DNA from: Pseudolabrys sp.
Lineage (GTDB): Bacteria > Pseudomonadota > Alphaproteobacteria > Rhizobiales > Xanthobacteraceae
Direction: 5' to 3'
Length of the DNA: 48,491 nucleotides
Assembly: GCA_022841665.1 (NCBI GenBank)
Contig: JALHRB010000026.1
Coordinates: forward strand, 1 to 48,491
The notes under the pieces were generated by a model. The model was given only the letters and a program-made list of their open reading frames with translations. It did no database searches and was not told the DNA's origin. Positions 9,428 through 17,364 of the stretch are shown one piece after another (within the stretch, counting starts at the first letter, position 1; every line of letters starts with the position of its first letter). Position numbers and translations under genes: made by a program.

Positions 9428-9442
9428 ATCAATTATATCAAT
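9428..9442 (-). promoter_or_regulatory. AT-rich patch with TATAAT upstream of cobS
   Basis: Within a GC-rich spacer there is a direct repeat ATCAAT-TAT-ATCAAT. On the minus strand it reads TATAAT at 9437-9432, a perfect -10 word, but no good -35 lies 16-18 bases upstream. It is a candidate promoter or regulator site for cobS. Confidence 0.3.
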
Positions 9443-9528
9443 GAGATAGGAACGCCCACGCCTGTGCGGAAGGCAGGGCTGGGTTGCTTCCGGCGATATT
9501 TTCGGGAGCCGCGGCGCCGGATCGGCCG

Positions 9529-10131
9529 TCAGGCGAAGCCTACGGATTTCAGGTAGTTGTAGGACTGGATGATCTCCACCAGCCGGTCTTCGGTTGAGCG
9601 GTCGCCGCCATTGGCGTCGGGATGGTGGCGCTTCACCAGTTCCTTGAAGCGGGCCTTCACCTCGGCATTGGTGGCGCCGACCTCGAGCCCGAGCGTGTCG
9701 AGCGCCTTGCGCTCGGCATTGCGCACCGGCCGGGCGGCCTCGGCGCGCTTCTTCTCCTCGGCGCGGACGCCTTCGGCGAAGAAACCGAAGGGATCGCCGT
9801 GCACGCCGGAGGCCTGGAAATCCGGGCGCACGGTTCCCTTGCCGGTTCCCATCTTCCAGGTCGGCCGATGGCCGGTGAGCGCGTCCTTCTGGTACGCCAT
9901 CACCGCGGCGTCGTTCATGCCGGCGAAGAAATTATAGGACTGATTGTAGTCGCGGACGTGCTCCAGGCAGAAATGCCAGCGCTCGTTCTCGCGGCCGCGG
10001 CCCTTGGGCGCGCGATGCGTGCCCTTTTCCTTGCAGCCATGCCACTCGCATACCGGGCCGCCCGTCTTGGGCCGGCGGTCCTTCGACGGCTTGACGCGGA
10101 TACGATCGAAAAGGGGCGAGTCGAATTTCAT
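9529..10131 (-). CDS. J-domain protein with N-terminal Cys/His region
   Basis: DnaJ-type co-chaperone of 200 residues with the J domain at the C terminus (about 145-200), not the N terminus. The HPD tripeptide that stimulates DnaK is at 170-172 within KRHHPDANGGD. The N-terminal half has C28-x4-C33 and H53-F-C55-x2-H58, which could bind a metal; this is my reading, not an established fact. The middle contains PTWKMGTGKG and a charged helix. It is conserved beside cobS in this order. BolA is divergent, 118 bp away. The client is unknown; it is not the canonical DnaJ because it lacks the G/F and zinc-finger arrangement. Confidence 0.9.
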   Translation of the reverse strand: MKFDSPLFDRIRVKPSKDRRPKTGGPVCEWHGCKEKGTHRAPKGRGRENERWHFCLEHVRDYNQSYNFFAGMNDAAVMAYQKDALTGHRPTWKMGTGKGTVRPDFQASGVHGDPFGFFAEGVRAEEKKRAEAARPVRNAERKALDTLGLEVGATNAEVKARFKELVKRHHPDANGGDRSTEDRLVEIIQSYNYLKSVGFA

Positions 10132-10249
10132 GACCGAACACTATGCGCTCTTTGCAATGACGCCTTCAAGACTTGACAGCAACGACGCGACCTAATTCCG
10201 CCACGCAGCGGCATTGACCTGCGCGCCGCCCTCACTTAACTCGGGCAGC

Positions 10250-10528
10250 ATGCGAACCGCCGATCAGATCACACAGAAGTTGACCGAGGCTTTCACCCCG
10301 CAAAGCCTCACGGTGGAAGACGAATCCCACCGGCATGAGGGCCATGCCGGACACCGGCCGGGCGGGCAGACCCATTTCAGGGTCTATATCGTGTCTGACT
10401 CGTTCAAAGGAAAGACCCGGCTGGAGCGCCACCGCCTGATCAACCAGGCGCTCGCCGGCGAGCTGGCGGGCGGCGTGCACGCGCTCGCCATCCACGCCGC
10501 CGCGCCGGGCGAGGGTGGGGCCAGTTAG
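10250..10528 (+). CDS. BolA family protein
   Basis: BolA-type protein of 92 residues. BolA proteins pair with monothiol glutaredoxins and handle Fe-S clusters, or act in stress and morphology control. The start at ATG 10250 (MRTADQITQKL) fits the family; an in-frame ATG at 10214 would add 12 atypical residues. Visible family features are the N-terminal helix, the loop ending in HFRVYIVSD with KTRLERHRLI, and the late HALAIHA segment. His residues in the HRHEGHAGH loop could take part in cluster ligation. It is divergent from the J-domain gene and followed by a palindromic repeat. Confidence 0.93.
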   Translation: MRTADQITQKLTEAFTPQSLTVEDESHRHEGHAGHRPGGQTHFRVYIVSDSFKGKTRLERHRLINQALAGELAGGVHALAIHAAAPGEGGAS

Positions 10529-10542
10529 GCAGAGCATTGACG

Positions 10543-10652
10543 CCGTCATCCTGAGGTGGCTTCGCGCAGCGAAGCCCTCGAAGGATGAACGGCCACGGCC
10601 CGCCGCCCTTCGAGGCTCGGCGCATAATGCGCCGAGCACCTCAGGGTGACGG
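10543..10652. repeat. Palindromic repeat after BolA
   Basis: The arms CCGTCATCCTGAGGT (10543-10557) and ACCTCAGGGTGACGG (10638-10652) pair with a single mismatch. Inside lie a second palindrome (CTTCGCGCAGCGAAG) and a third (CTCGGCGC...GCGCCGAG). It ends 18 bp before the stop of the convergent solute-binding gene, so it may also act as a transcription barrier. Confidence 0.85.
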
Positions 10653-10670
10653 GGACTTAAGCCGCGAAGA

Positions 10671-11651
10671 TTATTGCGGCGTGATGCCGGCGGCCTTGAT
10701 GATCTCGCCCCACATCTTGCGGTCGTCGCGGATCTGCTTGCCGAATTGATCCGGCGTGTCGCCGATCAGGCGCGCGCCGGACTTGCCGAAGCGCTCCACC
10801 AGCACCGGCTGCTTCAGCGCCGCGGCGATTTCCTTTTGCAGGCGCGCCACGACATCCGGCGGCGTGCCGGCCGGCGCGACCACGCCGAACCAGGACGACG
10901 CCTGGAAATTGGCGACGCCCGCTTCGGCCGCGGTCGGCAGATTGGGCAGTTGCGGCATGCGCGTCTTAGCGGCGACGGCGAGCGGGCGCAGCTTGTCGGC
11001 CGCAATGTGCGGCAGCACGGTCGGCGGATTGTCGACCACGCCTTCGATCTGGCCGGCGAGCAGGTCGGTGATGGAGGGTGCCGCGCCCTTGTAGGGCACG
11101 TGCGTGAGCTTGATGCCGGCCGCGTGCATGAACAGCGCCAGCCCGAGATGGCCGGTGGTGCCGACGCCGGGCGAGCCGAAGTTCAGCTTGCCGGGATTGG
11201 CCTTCGCCAGCGCGACCAGCTCGGCCAGCGTCTTGGCTTCCACCTTCGGATTGACCACCACCAGCATCGGCATGTCGGCGACGTTCGACACCGGCACGAA
11301 ATCCTTCTCCGGATCGAACGGCATCTTGGCGTAGAGGTACTGATTGGCGGTGAGGATGCCGGCCGAGGTCATCAGCAGCGTGTAGCCGTCGGGCGTCGAT
11401 TTCGCGACCGCCTCGGCCCCGATATTGCCGCCGGCGCCCGGGCGGTTCTCGACGATGACGGGCTGGCCGAGCGTCTTGCTGATCTCGTCGCCGACCGCAC
11501 GCGCCAGCACGTCGACGAGGCCGCCGGCCGGGAACGGCGCGATCAGCTTGATCGGCTTATTCGGATAGCCTTGCGCCTGCGCGGCAACGGCGAAGCCGGC
11601 CGACAGCAGGACGGCGAGCACAAGAACGCGCACGCGGCGCAGCGAATTCAT
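10671..11651 (-). CDS. Bug/TctC family solute-binding protein
   Basis: Periplasmic substrate-binding protein of the tripartite tricarboxylate transporter (Bug) family, 326 residues from ATG 11651. A signal peptide with a hydrophobic core at about 8-22 ends AQA at residues 24-26. Family hallmarks are YPNKPIKLIAPFPAGG, the VIVENRPGAGGNIGAE segment and TPDGYTLLM near the first third. The ligand is normally a small carboxylate; which one cannot be told. No TctA/TctB membrane genes lie nearby, as is usual for this large family, so it is an orphan receptor. An in-frame ATG 45 bp further upstream would block the signal peptide. Confidence 0.93.
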   Translation of the reverse strand: MNSLRRVRVLVLAVLLSAGFAVAAQAQGYPNKPIKLIAPFPAGGLVDVLARAVGDEISKTLGQPVIVENRPGAGGNIGAEAVAKSTPDGYTLLMTSAGILTANQYLYAKMPFDPEKDFVPVSNVADMPMLVVVNPKVEAKTLAELVALAKANPGKLNFGSPGVGTTGHLGLALFMHAAGIKLTHVPYKGAAPSITDLLAGQIEGVVDNPPTVLPHIAADKLRPLAVAAKTRMPQLPNLPTAAEAGVANFQASSWFGVVAPAGTPPDVVARLQKEIAAALKQPVLVERFGKSGARLIGDTPDQFGKQIRDDRKMWGEIIKAAGITPQ

Positions 11652-11742
11652 GGACACCGTTGGCCTCCCCACTAATTCCTTTTTAAGCGGCGGCATCCTG
11701 CCCCGGCGGCGGGGTACGGTGCAAGCGGCGGAATTGTCTCAC

Positions 11743-11830
11743 CGTTATGGCCGGGCTTGTCCCGGCCATCCACGCCTTCTCGGTGTAGCGGCTCAAAGAC
11801 GTGGATGCCCGGCACAAGGCCGGGCATGAC
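11743..11830. repeat. Palindromic repeat (GGCCGGGC family)
   Basis: The left part, TATGGCCGGGCTTGTCCCGGCCATCCACG, and the right part, CGTGGATGCCCGGCACAAGGCCGGGCATGACG, are imperfect inverted repeats. The same core recurs at 26237-26329 and, decayed, at 18963-19083. It lies between the solute-binding gene and the upstream CorC gene. Confidence 0.8.
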
Positions 11831-11837
11831 GAAAGTG

Positions 11838-13157
11838 TCAGCTCGCCTTCTGCGACCGCGGCAGCGGTTGAATGCGCAGCGCTGTGATGCGGTTGCGCGC
11901 GCGGCGCAGCACCCTGAAGCGGAACCCGTGAAAGGTGAAGCTCTGGCCGACCTCGGGGATCGAGCGCGCCTCGTGGATGACGAGGCCGGCGACGGTGGTC
12001 GCCTCCTCGTCGGGCAGCTCCCAGCCCATGACGCGATTGAGGTCGCGGATCGGCACCGCGCCGTCGACGTTGACCGAGCCGTCCGGCTGGCGGCGCACGC
12101 CCGGCATGGCGACGTCGTGCTCGTCGGTGATGTCGCCGACGATCTCCTCCAGGATGTCCTCGAGCGTGACCAGGCCTTGCACCTCGCCGTACTCGTCGAC
12201 CACCAGCGCAAACGGCGTCTTGCGCCGGCGGAAGGCCTTGAGCTGCTCCGACACCAGGCGGTTGTTCGGCACGAACCACGGCGGCGTCAGCAGCGTGGTG
12301 ACGTCGACCTTGGCGGCGTCGCCGTCGACGGCGTGCAACGCGCGCAGCAGGTCCTTTACGTGCAGGATGCCGACGATGTTCTCCGGATTGCCGCGCCACA
12401 GCGGCAGGCGCGTGACCGGCGAGGCGATCACCGCATTGACCACGTCCTCCGGCTTGTCGTCGGCATCGAGCGTGATCATGTTGGTGCGGTGGACCATCAC
12501 GTCCGACACTTCGAGCTCGCCGAAGCGGAAGACGTTCTGGATGTACTCGGCCTGCCCCTCCTCCATCTTGCCGTGCTCGGCCGACGTGGCGATGAGGCCC
12601 TCGATCTCGACGTCGGTGAGGATTTCGTGCGGGGAGGATTCCTTGACGCCCAGCATCCGCAAGATCGAGCGCGACGCCGCGTTGAGCAGCCAGTTCAGCG
12701 GATAAAAGACAACGAACGAAATATAGAGCGGATACGCGACCCAGAGCGACACCGGCTCCGGCTCGCGAATCGCCAGGGTCTTGGGCACCTGCTCGCCGAC
12801 CACGATGTGGAGCGAGGAGAACAGGAGGAACCCGACCATGAAAGAGGTGAAGTGCAGCGCGGCGTCCGGCATGCCGAGCGGCGCAAGGACCGGATGCAGC
12901 AGCGCGGCAACGGTCGGCTCGCCGACCCAGCCGAGGCCGAGCGAGGCCATGGTGATGCCGAGCTGGCAGCAGGCGAGGTAGGCCTCGATATTCTTGAGGA
13001 TGTGCTGAACCAGCCGCGCGCCGAAGCGATTGTCCTCGGCCATGGCGGCGATGCGGAAGCCGCGGCACTTCACCAGCGCGAATTCCGCCGCCACGTAAAA
13101 GGCGTTGGCGGCGAGCAGGAAGATCGCGAGCAGCAGGTTGACGATCGAGGCGGTCAT
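11838..13157 (-). CDS. Hemolysin-family CNNM/CorC membrane protein
   Basis: CNNM/CorC-type protein of 439 residues. This family is often labelled hemolysin, but studied members concern Mg2+ or Co2+ transport. The N-terminal DUF21 domain (about 1-190) has four hydrophobic segments starting SIVNLLLAIFLLAANAFYV. The CBS pair spans about 205-335 (DVMVHRTNMITL..., FALVVDEYGEVQGLVTLEDILE) and the CorC-HlyC C-terminal domain about 350-430. It lies 27 bp behind aroB on the same strand, so the unit is probably aroK-aroB-corC; the link to aromatic synthesis is positional only. Haemolytic activity should not be assumed. Confidence 0.92.
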   Translation of the reverse strand: MTASIVNLLLAIFLLAANAFYVAAEFALVKCRGFRIAAMAEDNRFGARLVQHILKNIEAYLACCQLGITMASLGLGWVGEPTVAALLHPVLAPLGMPDAALHFTSFMVGFLLFSSLHIVVGEQVPKTLAIREPEPVSLWVAYPLYISFVVFYPLNWLLNAASRSILRMLGVKESSPHEILTDVEIEGLIATSAEHGKMEEGQAEYIQNVFRFGELEVSDVMVHRTNMITLDADDKPEDVVNAVIASPVTRLPLWRGNPENIVGILHVKDLLRALHAVDGDAAKVDVTTLLTPPWFVPNNRLVSEQLKAFRRRKTPFALVVDEYGEVQGLVTLEDILEEIVGDITDEHDVAMPGVRRQPDGSVNVDGAVPIRDLNRVMGWELPDEEATTVAGLVIHEARSIPEVGQSFTFHGFRFRVLRRARNRITALRIQPLPRSQKAS

Positions 13158-13184
13158 GGGCGTGCCGAGGTCACCACAGCGGCC

Positions 13185-14315
13185 TCATCGCGCGGTACGC
13201 TCGGCGAGAAAAGCACGCACCTCGGCCGGATCGACATTGTTCTCGATGAAAGCCTGGCCGATGCCGCGCACCAGGATGAAGGTGAGCTTGCCGCGCTTGA
13301 CCTTCTTGTCCTGGGCAATGAGGTCCATCAAGGCGTCGACGCCGGGCACGCCGCCGGCGACCTGGCTGACATGGGTGGGCAGGCCGACCGCGGCAAGATG
13401 CGCCACCGCGCGCTGAGCATCGGCCGCGCTCGCGAGGCCCTTGCGGGCGGAGAACTCGAACGCCATCGCCATGCCGAGCGCCACCGCCTCGCCGTGCAGC
13501 AGCCGGCTTGAGAAGCCGCAGCCCGCTTCCAGCGCGTGGCCGAAGGTATGGCCGAGATTGAGCAGCGCGCGCTCGCCGGTCTCGCGCTCGTCGCGGGCGA
13601 CGATGCCGGCCTTGGCGCGGCAGCACACCGCGATGGCGTGCTCGCGCGCGGCCCCGCCGGCGAACAGATCCTTCCAGTTCGATTCCAGCCACGCGAAGAA
13701 CGCGGCGTCGCCGAGCAGGCCGTATTTGGCGACCTCGGCATAGCCGGCGCGGAACTCGCGCGGATCGAGCGTGTCGAGCAGCGCGGTGTCGGCGATCACT
13801 AGCGCGGGCTGGTGGAAGGCGCCGATCAGGTTCTTGCCGTGCCTGGAGTTGATGCCGGTCTTGCCGCCGACCGAGGAGTCCACTTGTGCGAGTAAGGACG
13901 TAGGGACCTGCACAAAGTCGATGCCCCGCCGCACGCAGGACGCAGCGAAGCCGGCGAGGTCGCCGATGACGCCGCCGCCAAGCGCGATGGCGAGATCGCC
14001 GCGCTCGATGCGCGCCGCGATGATCGCTTCGCAGACGCGCTCGAAGGTGGCGACGTTCTTTGAAGACTCGCCCGGCGGCACCAGGATGCGCGCGGTCTCG
14101 ATCCCGGCCGCGGCAAGCGAGGCCTCGGCGGCGGCGAGATGATGCCTGGCCACCGTCTCGTCGGTGACGATGGCCGTGCGCGCGCCCGGCCGCAGCGCCT
14201 TGATGCGCGCGCCGAGGCTCGCCAGCAGGCCGCGGCCGATGACGATGTCGTAGGCGCGGTCGCCCAGCGCGACCGGAACCACGATCGGCTCGTTCGTGCG
14301 CAGCAGGGCGGTCAT
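13185..14315 (-). CDS. aroB: 3-dehydroquinate synthase
   Basis: Second enzyme of the shikimate pathway: NAD- and metal-dependent conversion of DAHP to 3-dehydroquinate in the cytoplasm. Length 376 residues. The NAD-binding region contains [16 protein letters not shown], followed by [21 protein letters not shown]. The metal-ligand region has HGEAVALGM and GHTFGHALE. The ATG at 14315 overlaps the aroK stop by four bases (ATGA), so the two are translationally coupled. A CorC/CNNM gene follows after 27 bp. No oddities. Confidence 0.97.
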   Translation of the reverse strand: MTALLRTNEPIVVPVALGDRAYDIVIGRGLLASLGARIKALRPGARTAIVTDETVARHHLAAAEASLAAAGIETARILVPPGESSKNVATFERVCEAIIAARIERGDLAIALGGGVIGDLAGFAASCVRRGIDFVQVPTSLLAQVDSSVGGKTGINSRHGKNLIGAFHQPALVIADTALLDTLDPREFRAGYAEVAKYGLLGDAAFFAWLESNWKDLFAGGAAREHAIAVCCRAKAGIVARDERETGERALLNLGHTFGHALEAGCGFSSRLLHGEAVALGMAMAFEFSARKGLASAADAQRAVAHLAAVGLPTHVSQVAGGVPGVDALMDLIAQDKKVKRGKLTFILVRGIGQAFIENNVDPAEVRAFLAERTAR

Positions 14316-14896
14316 GAATGCTTCTCCTCATGCGCCGCGGCCTTCGGCAGCGCGGCGACGATCTCGTCGACGATGGTGTCGTGCGGCTCATCGCGCGACT
14401 GCACCACGACGTCGGCTTCGGCATAGAACGGTTCGCGCTGCGGCAAAAGCTCCTTGATCTTTTCGGCCAGCGGCCGCTCGTTGGTGCGCCGCTTGGTGCG
14501 CTTGAGCAGCACGTCGAGATCGGCCTTGAGCCAGACCGTGACGCCCTTGTCGCGGATGAGCGCGCGGGTGTGCGGATCCATCACCGCGCCGCCGCCGGTG
14601 GCCAGCACCTGCGGGCCGTGGTCGAGGATGCGCGCGATCACCCGTGCCTCGCCGGCGCGGAAGTAAGGCTCGCCGTGCTTGGCGAAGATCTCCGGAATGG
14701 TCATGCCGGCGGCGCTCTCGATCTCGGTGTCGGCGTCGACGAAGGGCACGCCGAGGCGCGTCGCCAGGCGGCGGCCGATAGACGACTTGCCCGCCCCCAT
14801 CATGCCGACCAGCACGATGGAGCGGGGGCCGAGCGCGCGCAGGAGCGCCTGCTCGGGGCTGTTTTCAGCCGGTTTTTGAACGGCCGTGTTAACCAT
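14312..14896 (-). CDS. aroK: Shikimate kinase
   Basis: Phosphorylates shikimate at the 3-hydroxyl with ATP, in the cytoplasm. The 194 residues carry Walker A GMMGAGKS at 31-38, then [19 protein letters not shown] and the ATGGGAVMD loop that binds shikimate. An N-terminal extension of about 25 residues precedes the kinase core, common in this order. It overlaps aroB by four bases. It is divergent from the 48-residue membrane protein and xerD; the 142-nt space between must hold both promoters. Confidence 0.96.
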   Translation of the reverse strand: MVNTAVQKPAENSPEQALLRALGPRSIVLVGMMGAGKSSIGRRLATRLGVPFVDADTEIESAAGMTIPEIFAKHGEPYFRAGEARVIARILDHGPQVLATGGGAVMDPHTRALIRDKGVTVWLKADLDVLLKRTKRRTNERPLAEKIKELLPQREPFYAEADVVVQSRDEPHDTIVDEIVAALPKAAAHEEKHS

Positions 14897-15038
14897 GGTA
14901 AGGTTCCAAACCGACGCACCGGTTCATATATCAGCTATCCGAGCAACGCGAGACGGGCCTTGCATGGTCTCAGGGAACGTGGTCGTAACGCGTTTGGGAT
15001 AATTTCGCGGGCCATGACCCGCCAGCGGACAAGAACCG

Positions 15039-15185
15039 ATGCCGAGCCTGTTCAGATTCCTGGTGCTGATGGGCCTTCTGGGCGGGATCGGCTACGTCAC
15101 GGTGTTCTCGCTGGCGAACTTCGTCCAGTACAAGCCGCGCGAGATCGTGGTGACCATTCCACCCGACAAATTCATCAAACATTGA
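15039..15185 (+). CDS. Conserved 48-aa membrane protein upstream of xerD
   Basis: The protein begins MPSLFRFLVLMGLLGG and ends IPPDKFIKH. One hydrophobic segment (about 4-28) is followed by a polar tail with QYKPREIVVTIPPDKF. Very similar small proteins occupy this place between aroK and xerD across related genera and are sometimes labelled histidine kinase in error; it is far too short for that. It starts at ATG 15039 and its stop is 14 bp before xerD, so both are probably on one transcript. Function unknown. Confidence 0.82.
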   Translation: MPSLFRFLVLMGLLGGIGYVTVFSLANFVQYKPREIVVTIPPDKFIKH

Positions 15186-15199
15186 CGCCGAGGCGGGCG

Positions 15200-16147
15200 A
15201 TGGCGCGCCGGCAAAAAGTCTCCGACGAAAGCCTGATCGAGCTGTTCCTCGACATGCAGGCGGCCGAGCGCGGCGCCGGCGCCAATACACTCGCTGCCTA
15301 TCGCAACGACCTCGCGGATCTGGCGGCGCACCTGCGCGCCGCGGGCGTTGCGGTCGCCGCCGCCGACACCGACGACCTGCGCGGCTTCCTCACGAGCCTC
15401 GCCGAGCGCGGCTTCAAGGCCTCGTCGCTGGCGCGGCGGCTGTCGGCGGTGCGGCAGCTCTATCGTTTCCTCTACGCGGAAGGAAAGCGTTCGGACGATC
15501 CGGCCGCGGTGCTGGAAGGACCCAAGCGCGCGCGCACGCTGCCGAAGGTGCTGTCTATTTCCGATGTCGACCGCATGCTGACGGTCGCGCGCGCGCAAGC
15601 CGAAGACGCCACGCAGCCCAAGCCGGCGCGTTTACGCGCGGCGCGGCTTTTGTGTCTGCTCGAAGTCGTCTACGCCACCGGCCTGCGCGTGTCCGAACTG
15701 GTGGCGCTGCCCGCATCCGCGGCGCGGCGCGATCTGCGCATGTTGGTGGTGCGGGGCAAAGGCGGCAAGGAACGGCTGGTGCCGCTCAACCAGGCCGCCA
15801 AGCGCGCGATGAGCGAATATCTGGCGCTGCGCGCGGAGGGCAAACACGACGCCTCGTCGAAGTGGCTGTTCCCCTCCTTCGGCGAGCAGGGCCATCTTAC
15901 GCGCCAGCATTTTGCGCGCGAACTGAAGGGCCTGGGACAGGCCTGCGGGATCCATCCCGAACAACTGAGCCCCCATGTTCTGCGCCATGCTTTCGCCAGC
16001 CACCTCTTGCACAATGGCGCCGACCTGCGCGTGGTGCAGACGTTGCTGGGCCACGCCGACATCTCGACCACCCAGATTTATACCCATGTGCTGGAAGACC
16101 GCCTGAAGAGCCTGGTGCGCGACCTGCACCCGTTGGGGGAGGGTTAG
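15200..16147 (+). CDS. xerD: Site-specific tyrosine recombinase XerD
   Basis: Chromosome-dimer resolution recombinase that acts with XerC at dif, activated by FtsK. It is 315 residues from ATG 15200. The N-terminal SAM-like DNA-binding domain covers about 10-95 and the catalytic domain about 115-310. Catalytic residues are visible: R163 (TGLRVSEL), H259 and R262 (HVLRHAF), H285 (GHADIS) and nucleophile Y294 (QIYTHV). A longer open frame runs upstream through the 48-residue gene in another phase; no start there is supported. The family also contains phage integrases, but length, context and sequence fit XerD. Confidence 0.95.
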   Translation: MARRQKVSDESLIELFLDMQAAERGAGANTLAAYRNDLADLAAHLRAAGVAVAAADTDDLRGFLTSLAERGFKASSLARRLSAVRQLYRFLYAEGKRSDDPAAVLEGPKRARTLPKVLSISDVDRMLTVARAQAEDATQPKPARLRAARLLCLLEVVYATGLRVSELVALPASAARRDLRMLVVRGKGGKERLVPLNQAAKRAMSEYLALRAEGKHDASSKWLFPSFGEQGHLTRQHFARELKGLGQACGIHPEQLSPHVLRHAFASHLLHNGADLRVVQTLLGHADISTTQIYTHVLEDRLKSLVRDLHPLGEG

Positions 16148-16220
16148 CGGCACCGGAGTAAAGCCAAATTAACCCGTTTGCTTGACTTAAAGAGCCGCCC
16201 GCGTCAGTACCGGAACGCCC

Positions 16221-17189
16221 ATGCTTAGTGGACACATGCGCAGCTATCTCGATTTCGAAAAACCCGTGGCCGAGTTGGAGGCCAAGGTCGAAGAACTGCG
16301 CGCCATGGGCGAGACCGGCAGCGCGGTGGCCATCGGCGACGAGATCGCCCGGCTCGAGAGCAAGGCGGCGCTGGCGCTCAAGGAACTCTACGAGACCCTC
16401 ACGCCCTGGCAGAAGACGCAGGTGGCGCGCCATCCGCAGCGCCCGCACTGCCTGGACTATGTGAAGGCGCTCATTACGAATTTCATGCCGCTGGCGGGCG
16501 ATCGCAAGTTCGGCGACGACGACGCCATCGTCGGCGGCTTCGGCCGCTTCCGCGGCGAGAGCGTCTGCGTGCTCGGCCACGAGAAGGGCTCCGACACCGA
16601 GAGCCGCCTCAAGCACAATTTCGGCATGGCGCGCCCGGAAGGCTACCGCAAGGCCGTGCGGCTGATGGAAATGGCCGAGCGCTTCGGCATTCCGGTGATC
16701 TCGCTGGTCGATACCGCCGGCGCCTATCCCGGCATCGGCGCCGAAGAGCGCGGCCAGGCCGAGGCCATCGCGCGCTCGACCGACGTCTGCCTGGGCTTAA
16801 GCGTGCCGAACGTCGCGATAATCCTGGGCGAAGGCGGCTCGGGCGGCGCCATCGCGCTCGCCACCGCCAACCGCGTCCTGATGCTGGAGCACGCGATCTA
16901 CAGCGTCATCTCGCCGGAAGGCGCGGCCTCCATCCTGTGGCGCGACACCACCAAGGCGCAGGAAGCCGCCACCAACATGAAGATCACCGCGCAGGACATG
17001 GTGCGCTTCGGCATCATCGACACCATCGTGGCGGAGCCGACCGGCGGCGCCCACCGCGACCCGGACGCGGCCATCGCCGCCGCCGGCGACGCCATCGCCC
17101 ATGCGCTGGCCGAACTGCGCGGGCTGGACGGGGCGGCCATCCGCAAGCAGCGGCGGGAGAAGTTTCTCGCCATGGGCCGCACGGTCTAA
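16221..17189 (+). CDS. accA: Acetyl-CoA carboxylase carboxyltransferase alpha subunit
   Basis: Alpha subunit of the acetyl-CoA carboxyltransferase that, with AccD, moves the carboxyl group from biotin to acetyl-CoA to start fatty-acid synthesis. It has 322 residues, or 317 if the second ATG at 16236 ([10 protein letters not shown]) is used, which is the more family-like N terminus. The oxyanion and CoA-binding region reads [18 protein letters not shown] and [12 protein letters not shown]. The C-terminal part ends [10 protein letters not shown]. It stands alone with a CTTGAC word 40 bp upstream but no clear -10. Confidence 0.96.
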   Translation: MLSGHMRSYLDFEKPVAELEAKVEELRAMGETGSAVAIGDEIARLESKAALALKELYETLTPWQKTQVARHPQRPHCLDYVKALITNFMPLAGDRKFGDDDAIVGGFGRFRGESVCVLGHEKGSDTESRLKHNFGMARPEGYRKAVRLMEMAERFGIPVISLVDTAGAYPGIGAEERGQAEAIARSTDVCLGLSVPNVAIILGEGGSGGAIALATANRVLMLEHAIYSVISPEGAASILWRDTTKAQEAATNMKITAQDMVRFGIIDTIVAEPTGGAHRDPDAAIAAAGDAIAHALAELRGLDGAAIRKQRREKFLAMGRTV

Positions 17190-17364
17190 GGCGCCTACCT
17201 TTTTACCGCCAAAAGCTCGTTTTTCCGCCCTTTGCGAGCGCTTTAGGGGTGCTTTACCATAGACTTAGCTGGAGCCCGGCGGCACCCGGTTTGCCTTGCG
17301 GATGCCACATCTTAAGGATAACGATATTCAAATAAGGGCCTGCCCCTCGGGGAGTATACGCGTT

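Noticed and set aside
9302-9528. A cobalamin riboswitch upstream of cobS
   Set aside because: The B12-box and the extended conserved core are not recognisable in the 227-nt gap.
14318-15199. A long N-terminal extension of XerD through the aroK antisense region
   Set aside because: It has no family similarity and overlaps aroK and the 48-residue gene. ATG 15200 gives a normal XerD N terminus.
16181-16210. A promoter of accA from CTTGAC at 16181
   Set aside because: No acceptable -10 lies at 16-18 bp, and the leader would be almost absent for the first ATG.
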